Assembly: GCF_012275375.1 (NCBI RefSeq)
Contig: NZ_JAAZQJ010000001.1
Location: 248,001 to 312,000, forward strand
Origin: Dyella sp. SG609
GTDB taxonomy: Bacteria; Pseudomonadota; Gammaproteobacteria; Xanthomonadales; Rhodanobacteraceae
Length of the DNA: 64,000 bases
Reading direction: 5' to 3'
The stretch's first letter is position 1, and each line of letters opens with the position of its first letter. The notes beneath the pieces were generated by a model, which saw only the letters and a program-made list of their open reading frames with translations, was not told where the DNA came from and made no database searches. Shown piece by piece: positions 24,290 to 33,817 of the stretch. The position numbers were made by a program, and so were the translations under genes.

Positions 24290-25483
24290 ATGATCATCCG
24301 CTCCCTGCTCGACACCGACCTGTACAAGTTCTCCATGATGCAGGTGGTGCTGCACCACTATCCGGCCGCCCAGGTCGAATACCGCTTCAAGTGCCGCAAC
24401 CCGGGCATCGACCTGGTGCCGTACATCGAGGAAATACGCGCCGAACTCGACGCGCTGTGCAGCCTGCGCTTCAGCGAGGAAGAGCTGAACTACCTGCGCT
24501 CCTGGCGCTTCATCAAGAGCGACTTCGTCGACTTCCTCGGGCTGTTCCAGCTCAATGCCAAGTACGTAAGCATCGAACCGGCGGCCAGCGGCAACGGCGA
24601 GATCGAGATCCGCATCGTGGGGCCGTGGCTGCACACCATCCTGTTCGAGGTGCCGCTGCTGGCCATCGTCAACGAGGTGTACTTCCGCACTACGCATCCT
24701 GGGCTCGGCCTGGACGAAGGCCGCCAGCGCCTGCGCGACAAGATCGCCCTGCTGCGCGACACGCCCGGCTACGAAGGCTGCCGCATCGCCGACTACGGCA
24801 CCCGCCGCCGCTTCTCGCGCGAGTGGCAGGCCGAGGTGGTGGAAGCGCTGCGCGACGGGCTGGGGCCGAAGCTGGCCGGCACCAGCAATGTGTGGCTGGC
24901 CTGGAAGCTGGGCCTGACCCCGCTGGGCACGCTGGCGCACGAATACCTGCAGGCGCACCAGGCGCTGGGACCGCGCCTGCGCGATTCGCAGGTGGCGGCG
25001 CTGGAAACCTGGGCCAAGGAATACCGCGGCGACCTGGGTATCGCACTGTCCGACGTCTACGGCCTCAACGCCTTCCTGCGCGATTTCGACATGTACTTCT
25101 GCAAGCTGTTCGACGGCACCCGCCACGACTCCGGCGACCCCTTCGCCTGGGGCGAGCGCGTACTGGCGCACTACCGCGCCAACCGCGTCGACCCCAGCAG
25201 CAAGGTGCTGGTCTTCAGCGACGGCCTGGACATCCCCAAGGTGATGCAGCTGTACCAGCACTTCCGCGGCCGCTGCCTGCTGGCCTTCGGCGTGGGCACC
25301 AACCTCACCAATGACGTGGGCCCGGCGCCGCTCAACATCGTGATCAAGATGATCCGCTGCAACGGCCAGCCGGTGGCCAAGCTCAGCGATTCGCCGGGCA
25401 AGAACATGTGCGAGGACAAGGCCTATGTGGCGTATCTGCGGCAGGTGTTCGAGATACCCGCGCCGGCTGAAGAAGCCGCCTGA
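24290..25483 (+). CDS. pncB: Nicotinate phosphoribosyltransferase
   Basis: A 397-residue enzyme of the NAD salvage (Preiss-Handler) pathway, forming nicotinate mononucleotide from nicotinate, PRPP and ATP. Diagnostic blocks: [20 protein letters not shown] at the start, [22 protein letters not shown] (catalytic region), [18 protein letters not shown] with the autophosphorylated His region [34 protein letters not shown] and [10 protein letters not shown]. The length is normal. It stands alone between a terminator and an inverted repeat, and is possibly controlled by the upstream RNA. Confidence 0.97.
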   Translation: MIIRSLLDTDLYKFSMMQVVLHHYPAAQVEYRFKCRNPGIDLVPYIEEIRAELDALCSLRFSEEELNYLRSWRFIKSDFVDFLGLFQLNAKYVSIEPAASGNGEIEIRIVGPWLHTILFEVPLLAIVNEVYFRTTHPGLGLDEGRQRLRDKIALLRDTPGYEGCRIADYGTRRRFSREWQAEVVEALRDGLGPKLAGTSNVWLAWKLGLTPLGTLAHEYLQAHQALGPRLRDSQVAALETWAKEYRGDLGIALSDVYGLNAFLRDFDMYFCKLFDGTRHDSGDPFAWGERVLAHYRANRVDPSSKVLVFSDGLDIPKVMQLYQHFRGRCLLAFGVGTNLTNDVGPAPLNIVIKMIRCNGQPVAKLSDSPGKNMCEDKAYVAYLRQVFEIPAPAEEAA

Positions 25484-25508
25484 GAGACAGGTTGCGGTTC
25501 GCCACACG

Positions 25509-25647
25509 CTCGTCATTCCGGCGCAGGCCGGAATCCAGTGACGATACCGCTTGGTTATCGCAATGAACTTCAAGAGCGGCACTTTTAAGCGCATTCACTT
25601 CATTTGGCGTGTCGCCACTGGATTCCGGCCTGCGCCGGAATGACGAG
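25509..25647. repeat. 139-bp element with perfect 32-bp terminal inverted repeats
   Basis: The left arm CTCGTCATTCCGGCGCAGGC... (25509-25540) and its exact reverse complement (25616-25647) flank a 75-bp core with no frame of note. Each arm is itself partly palindromic (CATTCCGGC/GCCGGAAT). It lies between convergent pncB and metQ. It looks like a MITE or REP-type element; a shorter relative occurs at 48287-48316. Confidence 0.8.
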
Positions 25648-25648
25648 C

Positions 25649-25678
25649 AAAAAAAAGCCGGGCCAGGCCCGGCTTTTT
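25649..25678. terminator. Bidirectional intrinsic terminator between pncB and metQ
   Basis: A-run, GCCGGGCC, one-base centre, GGCCCGGC, T-run: AAAAAGCCGGGCC and GGCCCGGCTTTTT flank A at the centre. It can end both the plus-strand pncB message and the minus-strand metNIQ message. Confidence 0.9.
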
Positions 25679-25693
25679 CGCAGGTAACGCCGC

Positions 25694-26500
25694 TCAAAAC
25701 GCCGGCAGCACCGCACCCTGGTACTTCTGCTCGATAAAGGCCTTGATCTCCGGGCTGGTCAGCGCCTTGGCCAGCTTCTGCACGCGCGGGTCGTCCTTGT
25801 TGTCGGGGCGGCCGACCAGGTAGTTCACGTAGGGCGAATCCTTGCCTTCGATCAGCAGCGCGTCCTTGGTCGGATGGAGGCCGGCGGCCAGCGCGTAGTT
25901 GGTATTGATCAGGGCCAGGTCCACTTCGTCCAGCGTGCGCGGCAGCATGGCCGCTTCCAGCTCGCGGAACTTCAGGTGCCTGGGATTGGCGGTGATGTCC
26001 TTCTGCGTGGCCAGCTCGTCGTTCGGGTCCTTCAGCGTGATGATCCCGTGGTGCGCCAGCAGGAGCAGGGCGCGGCTGTTGTTGCTCGGGTCGTTGGGCA
26101 GGGTGACGGTGGCGCCGTCGGGCAGGTCGGCAATGTTCTCGAGCTTGCGCGAGTAGGCGCCGAACGGCTCGATGTGCACGCCGGTGACAATGGTGAGCTG
26201 GGTGCCGCGCTGGCGGTTGAATTCGTCCAGGTAGGGCTTGGTCTGGAAGTAATTCAGGTCGATCGCCTTCTCGGCCACCTGGGTATTGGGCTGCACGTAG
26301 TCGGCGAAGACCTTGATCTCCAGCTCCACTCCTTCCTTGGCCAGCAGCGGCTTGACCTGCTTGAGGATCTCCGCGTGCGGCACGGCGGTGGCGGCGACCA
26401 CCAGCTTCTGGCTGCCGCTGCCGGCAGCGTCGCCGGAACCGGAGGACGAGCACCCGGCCAGCGCGAGCAGGGCGGCGAGGGCGAGGAGCAGCTTCTTCAT
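25694..26500 (-). CDS. metQ: Methionine ABC transporter substrate-binding lipoprotein MetQ
   Basis: A 268-residue periplasmic binding lipoprotein of the NlpA/MetQ family. It has a lipoprotein signal with lipobox LAGC (Cys about 17). The mature fold shows the family blocks VVAATAVPHAEILKQVKPLL, NTQVAEKAIDLNYFQTKPYL, TVTLPNDPSNNSRALLLL, DVDLALINTNYALAAGL (as EVDLALINTNY) and YVNYLVGRPDNKDDPRVQKL. It is the last gene of the metNIQ operon, separated from metI by a repeat element. It delivers D/L-methionine to MetI-MetN. Confidence 0.96.
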   Translation of the reverse strand: MKKLLLALAALLALAGCSSSGSGDAAGSGSQKLVVAATAVPHAEILKQVKPLLAKEGVELEIKVFADYVQPNTQVAEKAIDLNYFQTKPYLDEFNRQRGTQLTIVTGVHIEPFGAYSRKLENIADLPDGATVTLPNDPSNNSRALLLLAHHGIITLKDPNDELATQKDITANPRHLKFRELEAAMLPRTLDEVDLALINTNYALAAGLHPTKDALLIEGKDSPYVNYLVGRPDNKDDPRVQKLAKALTSPEIKAFIEQKYQGAVLPAF

Positions 26501-26577
26501 GGGCGTCGGAATCCTTGATGCGATGCACCAGAATAGCCGTCCATACGGCTGGTTGCAAAGCGGCGATGCCGGCTTTG

Positions 26578-26670
26578 CGGGAATAGGGAATAGAGAATAG
26601 GGAATCGGAAGAGCAGTACGCTGCAAGCTTGCGGCACTCCGCTCTTCCTATTCCCTATTCCCTATTCCCG
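26578..26670. repeat. Inverted repeat of GGGAATA heptamers inside the met operon
   Basis: CGGGAATAGGGAATAG... (26578-26614) carries four GAATAG/GAATCG-type heptads and ends GGAAGAGC. Its near-complement GCTCTTCCTATTCCC...CCCG (26641-26670) carries three. The core is about 26 nt. It lies between metI and metQ and would form a long hairpin in the operon mRNA. Confidence 0.75.
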
Positions 26671-26688
26671 CCCAAGCCCCAGCCCCGC

Positions 26689-27372
26689 TCAAGACCGGGT
26701 ATAGCGCGCCACCACGCGGTCGCCGACCATCTGCAGCAGCTGCACCAGCACGATCAGAAGCACCACCGTGACGAACATGTAGTCCGACTTGTAGCTCAGG
26801 TAACCGTAGCGATACGCCAGGTCGCCCAGACCGCCCGCGCCGATCGCGCCGCCCATCGCGGTATAGCCGACCAGGGCGATGGCGGTGACGGTGGTGCCGG
26901 CGATCAGGCCGCCGCGGGCTTCCGGCAGCAGCACGTGCAGCACGATCTGCCAGGTGCTGGCACCCATCGCCTGGCTGGCCTCGATCACGCCGCGCTGCAC
27001 TTCGCGCAGCGCCGTTTCCACCAGCCGCGCGAAGAACGGCGCGGCGCCGATCACCAGCGGCGGGATCGCGCCGCGGATGCCCAGCTTGGTGCCGACCAGG
27101 GCATAGGTCAGCGGCATCAGCACGATCATCAGGATGATGAAGGGGATCGAGCGCAGCACATTCACCACCAGCGACAGCGCCGCATAGAACGCCGGCATCG
27201 CGCGCAGCTGGCCCTTGCCGGTGAGGTACAGCAGCACGCCCAGCGGCAGGCCGATCAGCACGGTGAGGGCGAGCGAGCCGCCCAGCATCAGCAAGGTGTC
27301 GATGCAGGCGTGGCCGATCTCCGCCCAGTCGTCGATGTTCGGAAACAGGCTTTGCAGCAGGGGCGCGCTCAT
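26689..27372 (-). CDS. metI: Methionine ABC transporter permease MetI
   Basis: A 227-residue inner-membrane permease with about five helices. The ABC-permease EAA loop is [26 protein letters not shown] (split: EASQAMGAS...LPEA). Other MetI blocks are [50 protein letters not shown] and [20 protein letters not shown]. Its ATG overlaps the metN stop (ATGA, 27369-27372), giving translational coupling. With MetN and MetQ it imports methionine. Confidence 0.96.
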   Translation of the reverse strand: MSAPLLQSLFPNIDDWAEIGHACIDTLLMLGGSLALTVLIGLPLGVLLYLTGKGQLRAMPAFYAALSLVVNVLRSIPFIILMIVLMPLTYALVGTKLGIRGAIPPLVIGAAPFFARLVETALREVQRGVIEASQAMGASTWQIVLHVLLPEARGGLIAGTTVTAIALVGYTAMGGAIGAGGLGDLAYRYGYLSYKSDYMFVTVVLLIVLVQLLQMVGDRVVARYTRS

Positions 27373-28379
27373 CGGGTCAGTTCCTCGATCTCGATACCGG
27401 CGGCGCGCAATGCCAGCAGCGCCTGGTCCACGTTGTCGCCCTGCATCGCCAGGGTGAGCTGGCCGTAGGGCAGGTCCTTGATGCGGTCGATGCGGCCGGC
27501 CAGGATGTTGAAATCCACGCCGGTGTCGCGCGCCACGCGGCCCAGCGCCGGCGTCCACGTCGCCTCGCCGCGGAACGACAGGCGCAGGATGCGGCCCGGC
27601 ACGTGCGTGTACGGCGCCAGTTCGCCGGCGGCTTCCTCCGGCAGCGCCTCGTTGACAAAACGCTTCGTAGTGGGGTGCTGCGGATGCAGGAACACGTCCG
27701 CCACCGCGCCGTGCTCGACGATGCGGCCGGCGTCCAGCACCGCCACGCGGTCGCACACGCGGCGCACCACGTCCATCTCGTGGGTGATCAGCACGATGGT
27801 GAGTTTCAGCTCGCGGTTGATCTCGGCCAGCAGCTCCAGCACCGAGGCGGTGGTCTGCGGATCGAGCGCGCTGGTCGCTTCGTCGCACAGCAGGATGGAC
27901 GGCCGGTTGGCCAGTGCGCGGGCGATGCCGACGCGCTGCTTCTGGCCGCCCGAAAGTTGCGCCGGGTATTTGGCCGCATGGGCTTCCAGGCCCACGCGGC
28001 GCAGCAGTTCGTCCACGCGTGCGGCGATCCTGCCGGCGTCGCGCTCGCCGGCCAGGCGCAGCGGGAAGGCGATGTTGTCGGCCACCGTCTGCGAGGCGAG
28101 CAGGTTGAAATGCTGGAAGATCATGCCGATGCGCCGCCGCTGCGCGCGCAGCGCGGCATCGCCCAGGGTGGTCATCTCGGTGTCGCCGATGCGGATGCTG
28201 CCGCCGCTGGGGCGCTCCAGCAGGTTGATCAGGCGGATCAGCGTGGACTTGCCCGCGCCCGAATGCCCGATGATGCCGAACACCTCGCCGTCGGCGATGT
28301 CCAGGCTGAAGGGCTGCAGGGCGGGGATGTCCTTGCCGTCGACGCGGTAGGACTTGTGGACATCGGCAAAGCGGATCAC
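27369..28379 (-). CDS. metN: Methionine ABC transporter ATP-binding protein MetN
   Basis: 336 residues. ATPase domain: Walker [11 protein letters not shown]-loop IFQHFNLL, signature [15 protein letters not shown], Walker [13 protein letters not shown] and switch His in THEMDVV. The C-terminal NIL domain (about 265-336, from [14 protein letters not shown] to the end) binds methionine and gives trans-inhibition in the family. I chose GTG 28379 ([11 protein letters not shown]) because AAGG lies upstream and this is the usual family start; ATG 28412 would add 11 residues with no ribosome site. First gene of metNIQ. No SAM riboswitch fits in the 89-bp gap to the divergent gpx gene. Confidence 0.95.
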   Translation of the reverse strand: MIRFADVHKSYRVDGKDIPALQPFSLDIADGEVFGIIGHSGAGKSTLIRLINLLERPSGGSIRIGDTEMTTLGDAALRAQRRRIGMIFQHFNLLASQTVADNIAFPLRLAGERDAGRIAARVDELLRRVGLEAHAAKYPAQLSGGQKQRVGIARALANRPSILLCDEATSALDPQTTASVLELLAEINRELKLTIVLITHEMDVVRRVCDRVAVLDAGRIVEHGAVADVFLHPQHPTTKRFVNEALPEEAAGELAPYTHVPGRILRLSFRGEATWTPALGRVARDTGVDFNILAGRIDRIKDLPYGQLTLAMQGDNVDQALLALRAAGIEIEELTR

Positions 28380-28468
28380 GACGGGCCTTGGACAGTGACC
28401 GGGAGGCGGCATTCTATGCCACGCGGGGCTTTGGCGTAGACTGCCGCCACCCTTGACGGAGCTTTGCC

Positions 28469-28954
28469 ATGACCACGGTCTACGACTTCAGCGCGCGCGA
28501 CATCGACGGCAACGAGCGTTCCCTCGCCGACTGGCGCGGCAAGACCCTGCTGATCGTCAACGTCGCCTCCAAGTGCGGCTTCACCCCGCAGTACGAGGGC
28601 CTGGAAAAGCTGTGGCGCGCCGGCCGCGACCGGGACCTGGTGGTGCTGGGCTTCCCCTGCGACCAGTTCGGCCACCAGGAGCCCGGAGACGAGGCCGAGA
28701 TCAAGAACTTCTGCAGCCTCAGCTACGACGTCACCTTCCCGATGTTCGCCAAGATCGAGGTCAACGGCGCCGGCACGCATCCGCTCTACAAGTGGCTGAA
28801 GAGCGAGGGCAAGGGCATCCTCGGCAGCGAGGCGATCAAGTGGAACTTCACCAAGTTCCTGGTCGGTCCCGACGGCGAGGTGGTGAAGCGCTACGCGCCC
28901 ACCGACACACCGGAAAAGATCGCCAAGGACGTCAAGGTTCAATTGGTCGGCTGA
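28469..28954 (+). CDS. Glutathione/thioredoxin peroxidase (BtuE/GPx family)
   Basis: A 161-residue enzyme reducing H2O2 and organic hydroperoxides. It has the GPx tetrad: Cys36 in [12 protein letters not shown], Gln in [13 protein letters not shown] (about 70), and Trp and Asn in [17 protein letters not shown] also carries the Cys that can act as resolving Cys in thioredoxin-dependent bacterial enzymes. Good ribosome site (CGGAG). The last 16 bp overlap the end of the convergent dacB-like gene. Confidence 0.95.
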   Translation: MTTVYDFSARDIDGNERSLADWRGKTLLIVNVASKCGFTPQYEGLEKLWRAGRDRDLVVLGFPCDQFGHQEPGDEAEIKNFCSLSYDVTFPMFAKIEVNGAGTHPLYKWLKSEGKGILGSEAIKWNFTKFLVGPDGEVVKRYAPTDTPEKIAKDVKVQLVG

Positions 28955-30486
28955 GCCGCTACGGCTTTCTGTGGCAGCGGCGCTTCCGCGCGCAGCCCGG
29001 CCAGCATTTCGGCGATCGCATCGATGTCGCGGCTGGCGCCGGGCGCGCCGGCCGGCGGGTCGTAGTTGTTGAGCATGATGGCGAACGCCAGGCGTTCGCC
29101 GCCGGCGGTAGTGACATAGCCGGCCAGGCAATGCACCAGCGACATGCTGCCGGTCTTGGCGCGCAGGTTGTTGTTGGCCGGCGTGTCGCGCATGCGCCAC
29201 TGCAAGGTGCCGTCCACGCCGGCCAGCGGCAGCCCTTCGAACAGCACCGGCGCATACGACTGCGCGGCGAGGAAGGACAGCAGGCGCGCCATCGCGTTCG
29301 GCGTGCTGAGGTCGCGGCGCGACAGGCCGGTGCCTTCCTCGATCACCGTGCTGCCCGGCGGCAGGCCCATCTGTTCGAGCAGCTCGCGCAGGCCGCGCAT
29401 GCCCCAGTTCTCGGTGCTGAGAAAGCCGGTGGGCGGCGAGGGGCCTTGCATCGCCGCGGCCTGCGCGCGCACGCCGGCGATCAGCAGCAGGTTCTGCAGA
29501 TACAGGTTCTGCGAGCGCTTGAGGCCGCGCTGGAGAATCTCGCCGACCGGCGGCGATTGCACTTCGGCGATGATCCTGGCGTCCTCGCGCAGCTCTTCGT
29601 CGCTCTGCGGCCAGTGCAGCGCGCGCACGCCGCCTTGCAGCGCCACGCCATGCCGCGCCAGCGCGCTGCGCAACTGCTCGCCGGCGAACAGCGCCGGATC
29701 GTACGCGGCCAGCTTGAAGCGCTGCGGCGGCGTGCGCGCGGCGATGCTGCCGAACGCATACAGCGTGCGGTCGCCCGGCGCGCGGTAGAGATTGATGTCG
29801 TTGCGCACGCCGCGCGCGCTGGTGGCGATGCGGTTGGCGACCTCGGGCACGGCGCCGGCGGGGTCCAGCGTCACGATCGCCGGCCGGCCTTCCGCGCCGG
29901 GGGCGACCGTCACTTCGACCTGGTTTTCCTGCACGCTCAGCGCGGACGTGGGCACGGCGAACCAGCTTTGCAGGTCCGATGCTTCCCAGCCCGAACCCAT
30001 CGACGGACTGGCGAAATAGCTGTCGTCCGCGACCAGTCCGCCTTTGACGGTGCGGATGCCGCGCGCCGCCACCTGTTGCGCCATGTGTTCCGCCCAATCC
30101 GCCGTGGCGCGGTCCGCGCCCAGGGTGGGGTCGCCCATGCCGTACAGGATCAGCGGGCCGTCCAGCACGCCGTTGCGCACCTGCTCGCCGGCCAGCAGGC
30201 GGGTGGGGATGCGGTAGTCGGCGCCGATCTCGCTCAGCGCCAGCGCGGCGGTGAACAGCTTGGCGGTGGAGGCGGTCTGGTACAGCCGGTCGCCGTCGTG
30301 CGCGTACAGCGTGCGGCCGCTGTCCAGCGACACCACCGCGATGCCCCAGCGCGCGCCGGCGAAGCGCGGCTGCGCGATCTGCGCGTCGATGCGCGAGGCC
30401 AGCGACGAGGCTTCGTCGGCACGGGCGGCGCCGCACAACGCGGCGAACAGGGCGAGCAGGGAGCTGATCCGTAGCAGTTGGTTCAT
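28939..30486 (-). CDS. dacB: D-alanyl-D-alanine carboxypeptidase/endopeptidase, PBP4 (DacB) type
   Basis: 515 residues with a signal peptide (MNQLLRISSLLALFAALCGAARA). The three penicillin-binding motifs are QTASTAKLFTAAL (SxxK, Ser about 71), KRSQNLYLQNLL (SxN) and RAKTGSM (KTG). The large insert between SxxK and SxN is typical of the PBP4/peptidase S13 family. It trims peptidoglycan side-chains or cleaves cross-links in the periplasm. The 3' end overlaps the gpx gene by 16 bp, so the two genes share bases and transcription converges there. Confidence 0.95.
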   Translation of the reverse strand: MNQLLRISSLLALFAALCGAARADEASSLASRIDAQIAQPRFAGARWGIAVVSLDSGRTLYAHDGDRLYQTASTAKLFTAALALSEIGADYRIPTRLLAGEQVRNGVLDGPLILYGMGDPTLGADRATADWAEHMAQQVAARGIRTVKGGLVADDSYFASPSMGSGWEASDLQSWFAVPTSALSVQENQVEVTVAPGAEGRPAIVTLDPAGAVPEVANRIATSARGVRNDINLYRAPGDRTLYAFGSIAARTPPQRFKLAAYDPALFAGEQLRSALARHGVALQGGVRALHWPQSDEELREDARIIAEVQSPPVGEILQRGLKRSQNLYLQNLLLIAGVRAQAAAMQGPSPPTGFLSTENWGMRGLRELLEQMGLPPGSTVIEEGTGLSRRDLSTPNAMARLLSFLAAQSYAPVLFEGLPLAGVDGTLQWRMRDTPANNNLRAKTGSMSLVHCLAGYVTTAGGERLAFAIMLNNYDPPAGAPGASRDIDAIAEMLAGLRAEAPLPQKAVAAQPTN

Positions 30487-30497
30487 GGCGCGCAGTA

Positions 30498-31862
30498 TTA
30501 CGCAGCCTCGCGCAGATGCGGCAGCGGGGCGATCCACGCATCGCGCCGGCGCAGCCGCCAGGCGATCCAGCCCAGCCCGGCGCCGCGCACCGCCATGAAG
30601 GCCAGGAATGCCAGCCACAGGCCGTCGTTGCCCCAGCCGCGCGCGGCCCAGGCGAGCAGGGCGAACAGCGCCACCGCCAGCAGCATGCCGTCGCGCATTT
30701 CGCGTCCGCGCGTGGCGCCGATGAACAGGCCGTCCAGCAGATAGCTCCACACCGCTACCACCGGCAGCGCGGCCAGCCACGGCAGTGCGTGATAGGCCAC
30801 CGCGCGCACTTCCGGCAGGCTGGTCTGCAGGTCCACGAACAGTGGGCCGCCGCCGGCGAACAACAGCGCAAAGCCGATGCTGCCCAGCAGCGACCAGCCG
30901 CCGGCCACCACCAGCGCACGCCGCAGCGCCTGCGCATCGCGCGCGCCGATGGCGTGGCCACACAGCGCCTCCACCGCATTGGCCAGCCCGTCCAGGCCGA
31001 AGGCGGTGAGCATCAGCCCGTTGAGCAGCAGCGCATTGGCCGCCACGGTGGCGTCGCCCAGGCGCGCGCCGAGCAGGGAGATGCTGAAGAACACGCCTTC
31101 CAGCGCCAGCGTGCGGATGAAGATGTCGCGGTTGACCATCAGCAGCGGCCGCCAGTGCGCCCAGCCGCGCAGCGCCTGCCAGTCCACGCTGCCCGGCCAG
31201 CCTTGCACGGCGCGGCGCGCGCGCCACAGGCCGTACAGCGCGCCGCACCACTCGCCGCAGGCGGAAGCCAGCGCGATGCCGGGCACGCCCCAGCCGAAGC
31301 CGAGTACGAACAGCAGGTTCAGCGCGATATTCACCAGGTTGGCCACCAGCAGCAGGGCCAGCGTGGTGCCCGCCCGCTGCGCGCCGATGAACCAGCCGGC
31401 CAGCGCGTAATTGAGCAGGGCGGCCGGCAGGCCGAGCAGGCGCAGCTGCACATAGCCCTGGCCGCGTTCGGCCAGCGCCGGCGTGGCGTGCATCTGCCCG
31501 ATCAGCCACGGCAGCAGCGGCAGCATCAGCAGGCCCACCGCCACGCCCAGCACCGCGGCCAGCAGCAGGGCCTGCACCTGCACCGTGCGCAGCGCGGCGC
31601 GGTCGCCCGCGCCCTCGGCCTGCGCGGCGAAGCCGGTGGTGCCCATGCGCAGGAAGCCCAAGCTCCACACCGGCAGGGCGTAGATCGCGCTGCCCACCGC
31701 CACGGCGCCAAGATCCTGCGTCTGCGGCAGATGCCCGGCCACGGTGCTGTCGACCAGGGCCACCAGCGGCACGGTGAGGTTGGACAGGATCATCGGTACG
31801 GCCAGCGCCCACACCCGCCGATGGGTGGGACGGTGGCGCCAGGCTTCGAGGAGGGTCGACAT
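30498..31862 (-). CDS. MATE-family efflux transporter (DinF-like)
   Basis: A 454-residue inner-membrane protein with 12 hydrophobic segments in two similar halves. The start block RVWALAVPMILSNLTVPLVALVDSTVAGH is the DinF-branch signature of MATE antiporters. Further blocks are GTTGFAAQAEGAGD, GLPAALLNYALAGWFIGAQ and LLNGLMLTAFGLDGLANAVEALCGHAIG. It would export drugs or metabolites against Na+ or H+. It ends 11 bp before dacB, in the same direction, possibly as an operon. Start at 31862 (MSTLLEAW); upstream in-frame ATGs are not family-like. Confidence 0.92.
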   Translation of the reverse strand: MSTLLEAWRHRPTHRRVWALAVPMILSNLTVPLVALVDSTVAGHLPQTQDLGAVAVGSAIYALPVWSLGFLRMGTTGFAAQAEGAGDRAALRTVQVQALLLAAVLGVAVGLLMLPLLPWLIGQMHATPALAERGQGYVQLRLLGLPAALLNYALAGWFIGAQRAGTTLALLLVANLVNIALNLLFVLGFGWGVPGIALASACGEWCGALYGLWRARRAVQGWPGSVDWQALRGWAHWRPLLMVNRDIFIRTLALEGVFFSISLLGARLGDATVAANALLLNGLMLTAFGLDGLANAVEALCGHAIGARDAQALRRALVVAGGWSLLGSIGFALLFAGGGPLFVDLQTSLPEVRAVAYHALPWLAALPVVAVWSYLLDGLFIGATRGREMRDGMLLAVALFALLAWAARGWGNDGLWLAFLAFMAVRGAGLGWIAWRLRRRDAWIAPLPHLREAA

Positions 31863-32026
31863 GGGCGGCGGATGGCGGGGGACGACGCAGCGTAGCGCTG
31901 AGCGCGGCGCCGTGGAAAACAGCGCATTGACGCCCAAGCTGGTAGTCTTCCCGGCCATTGCCTCGCCGGCCCCCATCCATGCATGGGCCTGGACCGGTTC
32001 CACTTTTCCCCCTTTGCGAGATCACC

Positions 32027-32509
32027 ATGCAGATTGCCGAGAGCTCCGTCGCTTCCTTCCATTACACGCTGACCGACGACCAGGGTCAGGTGCTCGACAG
32101 TTCCGAAGGCCGCGAGCCGCTCACCTATCTGCACGGCGTCGGCCAGATCGTGCCGGGCCTGGAGAAGGCCATGACCGGCCGCCAGGCCGGCGACCAGTTC
32201 AAGGTCGACGTGGCGCCGGAAGAAGGCTACGGCGTGCACCACGCCGAGCTCACCCAGTCGGTGCCGCGCGAAGCGTTCCAGGGCGTGGAGGACATCCAGC
32301 CCGGCATGCAGTTCCAGGGCCACGGCCCGCAGGGCGTGATCAACGTCACCGTGACCGCAGTGGACGACCAGGTCGTGCATATCGACGGCAACCACCCGCT
32401 GGCCGGCAAGACCCTGCATTTCGCCATCGAGGTGACCGACGTGCGCGCGGCCACCGAGGAAGAACTGGCCCACGGCCACGTCCACGGCGAAGGCGGCCAC
32501 GAGCACTAA
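32027..32509 (+). CDS. slyD: FKBP-type peptidyl-prolyl isomerase SlyD
   Basis: A 160-residue cytosolic chaperone/prolyl isomerase. The FKBP half is FHYTLTDDQGQVLDSS, LTYLHGVGQIVPGLEKAM and DVAPEEGYGVHH; the insert-in-flap chaperone domain spans about 75-125 (VPREAFQGVEDIQPGMQF); the FKBP domain closes with HPLAGKTLHFAIEV. The C-terminal tail has a short His-rich metal-binding run (HGHVHGEGGHEH), less extensive than in E. coli. SlyD assists folding and nickel delivery. It is followed by a strong terminator. Confidence 0.96.
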   Translation: MQIAESSVASFHYTLTDDQGQVLDSSEGREPLTYLHGVGQIVPGLEKAMTGRQAGDQFKVDVAPEEGYGVHHAELTQSVPREAFQGVEDIQPGMQFQGHGPQGVINVTVTAVDDQVVHIDGNHPLAGKTLHFAIEVTDVRAATEEELAHGHVHGEGGHEH

Positions 32510-32521
32510 GCAGTGATGCGC

Positions 32522-32554
32522 GCCGGCCCGGTCTCGACCGGGCCGGCTTTTTTT
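32522..32554 (+). terminator. Intrinsic terminator of slyD
   Basis: GCCGGCCCGGT (32522-32532), tetraloop CTCG, ACCGGGCCGGC (32537-32547), then seven T. Confidence 0.95.
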
Positions 32555-32598
32555 ATGGGCGCCGTGCGCCCGCTTGCCCGCTCAAGGATCGAGTCGCC

Positions 32599-33786
32599 AT
32601 GCAGGACTCCCTGCGCATCGCCATCGTCGGCTACGGCGCCGCCGGCCAGGCCGCGGCGCTGTTTCTCGCCGCCCAGGGACACGCGCTGAGCGTGTACGAG
32701 CAGGCGGCCACGCCCGGCCCCGTCGGCGCCGGTTTCCTGCTGCAGCCCACGGGCCTGGGTGTGCTGTCGCGTCTGGGGTTGCATGAAGGCGCACTGGCGC
32801 AAGGGCAGCGCATCGAGCGCCTGCATGGCGAGAATCGCCGCGGCCGCCGCGTGATGGACATGCGCTACGCCGACCACGCGCCGGCCTGCTTCGGCCTGGG
32901 CCTCACCCGCGGTTCGCTGTTCACCCTGCTGCGCGATGCCTATGGCGATGCCGCGCGCATCCATACCGGCGTATGCATCGATGCAGTGGCCGAGGACGGC
33001 ATGCACCTGCGCGACAGCGCCGGCGGCATGCACGGCCCGTTCGATCTGATCGTGGTTGCCGACGGCGCGCACTCGCGCCTGCGGCGCCATCTGCCGCAAG
33101 CGCAGCGCCGGCGCGAGTCGGTCTATCCGTGGGGGGCGATGTGGTGCCTGCTGCCCGCGGGCGACTGGCCGCACCGCGGCGAACTGCGCCAGCGCTATGC
33201 CGGCACGCGCGAAATGATCGGCCTGCTGCCGGTGGGGCGGCGGGTGGACCGCGAGGGCGACTGGCTCACTTTCTACTTCAGCCTGCCGGGCGAGCAGGTG
33301 GACGGCTTCGACGACGCGGCGCTGGCGCGGCTGCGGCAGCGCGTGGAAGAGCTGTGGCCCGAAGCGCTGTATTTGCTGGACGGCATCGACACGCCCGCGC
33401 ACTTGCATCGCGCACGCTATCGCGACGTGGTGCTGCGCCATCCGGTGCACGGCCGCGTGGTCTTCGTCGGCGATGCGGCGCACGCGATGAGCCCGCAGCT
33501 GGGGCAGGGCGTGAACATGGCGCTGCTGGATGCGCAAGCGCTGGCCGATGCGCTCGCCGCGCAGGCCACGACCGATGCGGCCCTGGCCGATTACGCGCGC
33601 CGCCGCCGCCATCATCTGGCCGTGTATCAGCGCATCAGCCGCTGGCTGACGCCGCTGTTCCAGTCGCAGCGCGATGGCCTGGCGTGGTGGCGCGACGTGG
33701 CCTTCCATCCGCTGAGCCGCCTGCCGCTGGCGCGCGGGCAGACGCTGAAGATCCTTACCGGCACGAAAAAGGCCTGGTGGCGTTGA
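32599..33786 (+). CDS. FAD-dependent monooxygenase (PHBH/UbiH-like superfamily)
   Basis: A 395-residue class A flavin monooxygenase. FAD-binding GxGxxG is in RIAIVGYGAAGQAAALFLAA (GYGAAG), the DG motif is LIVVADGAHSRLRRHL, and the GD motif is VVFVGDAAHAMSPQLGQGVNMALLDA. The last is diagnostic. It hydroxylates an unknown, probably aromatic or polyketide-like compound. It stands alone after the slyD terminator, with AAGGA before ATG 32599. It is convergent with the OMPLA gene. Confidence 0.9.
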   Translation: MQDSLRIAIVGYGAAGQAAALFLAAQGHALSVYEQAATPGPVGAGFLLQPTGLGVLSRLGLHEGALAQGQRIERLHGENRRGRRVMDMRYADHAPACFGLGLTRGSLFTLLRDAYGDAARIHTGVCIDAVAEDGMHLRDSAGGMHGPFDLIVVADGAHSRLRRHLPQAQRRRESVYPWGAMWCLLPAGDWPHRGELRQRYAGTREMIGLLPVGRRVDREGDWLTFYFSLPGEQVDGFDDAALARLRQRVEELWPEALYLLDGIDTPAHLHRARYRDVVLRHPVHGRVVFVGDAAHAMSPQLGQGVNMALLDAQALADALAAQATTDAALADYARRRRHHLAVYQRISRWLTPLFQSQRDGLAWWRDVAFHPLSRLPLARGQTLKILTGTKKAWWR

Positions 33787-33817
33787 CCACCGGGCCTGCC
33801 CGGTAAAACGGCGGCGC

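Noticed and set aside
28380-28468. SAM or methionine riboswitch upstream of metN
   Set aside because: The gap to the divergent gpx gene is only 89 bp and contains no terminator or riboswitch-like stems.
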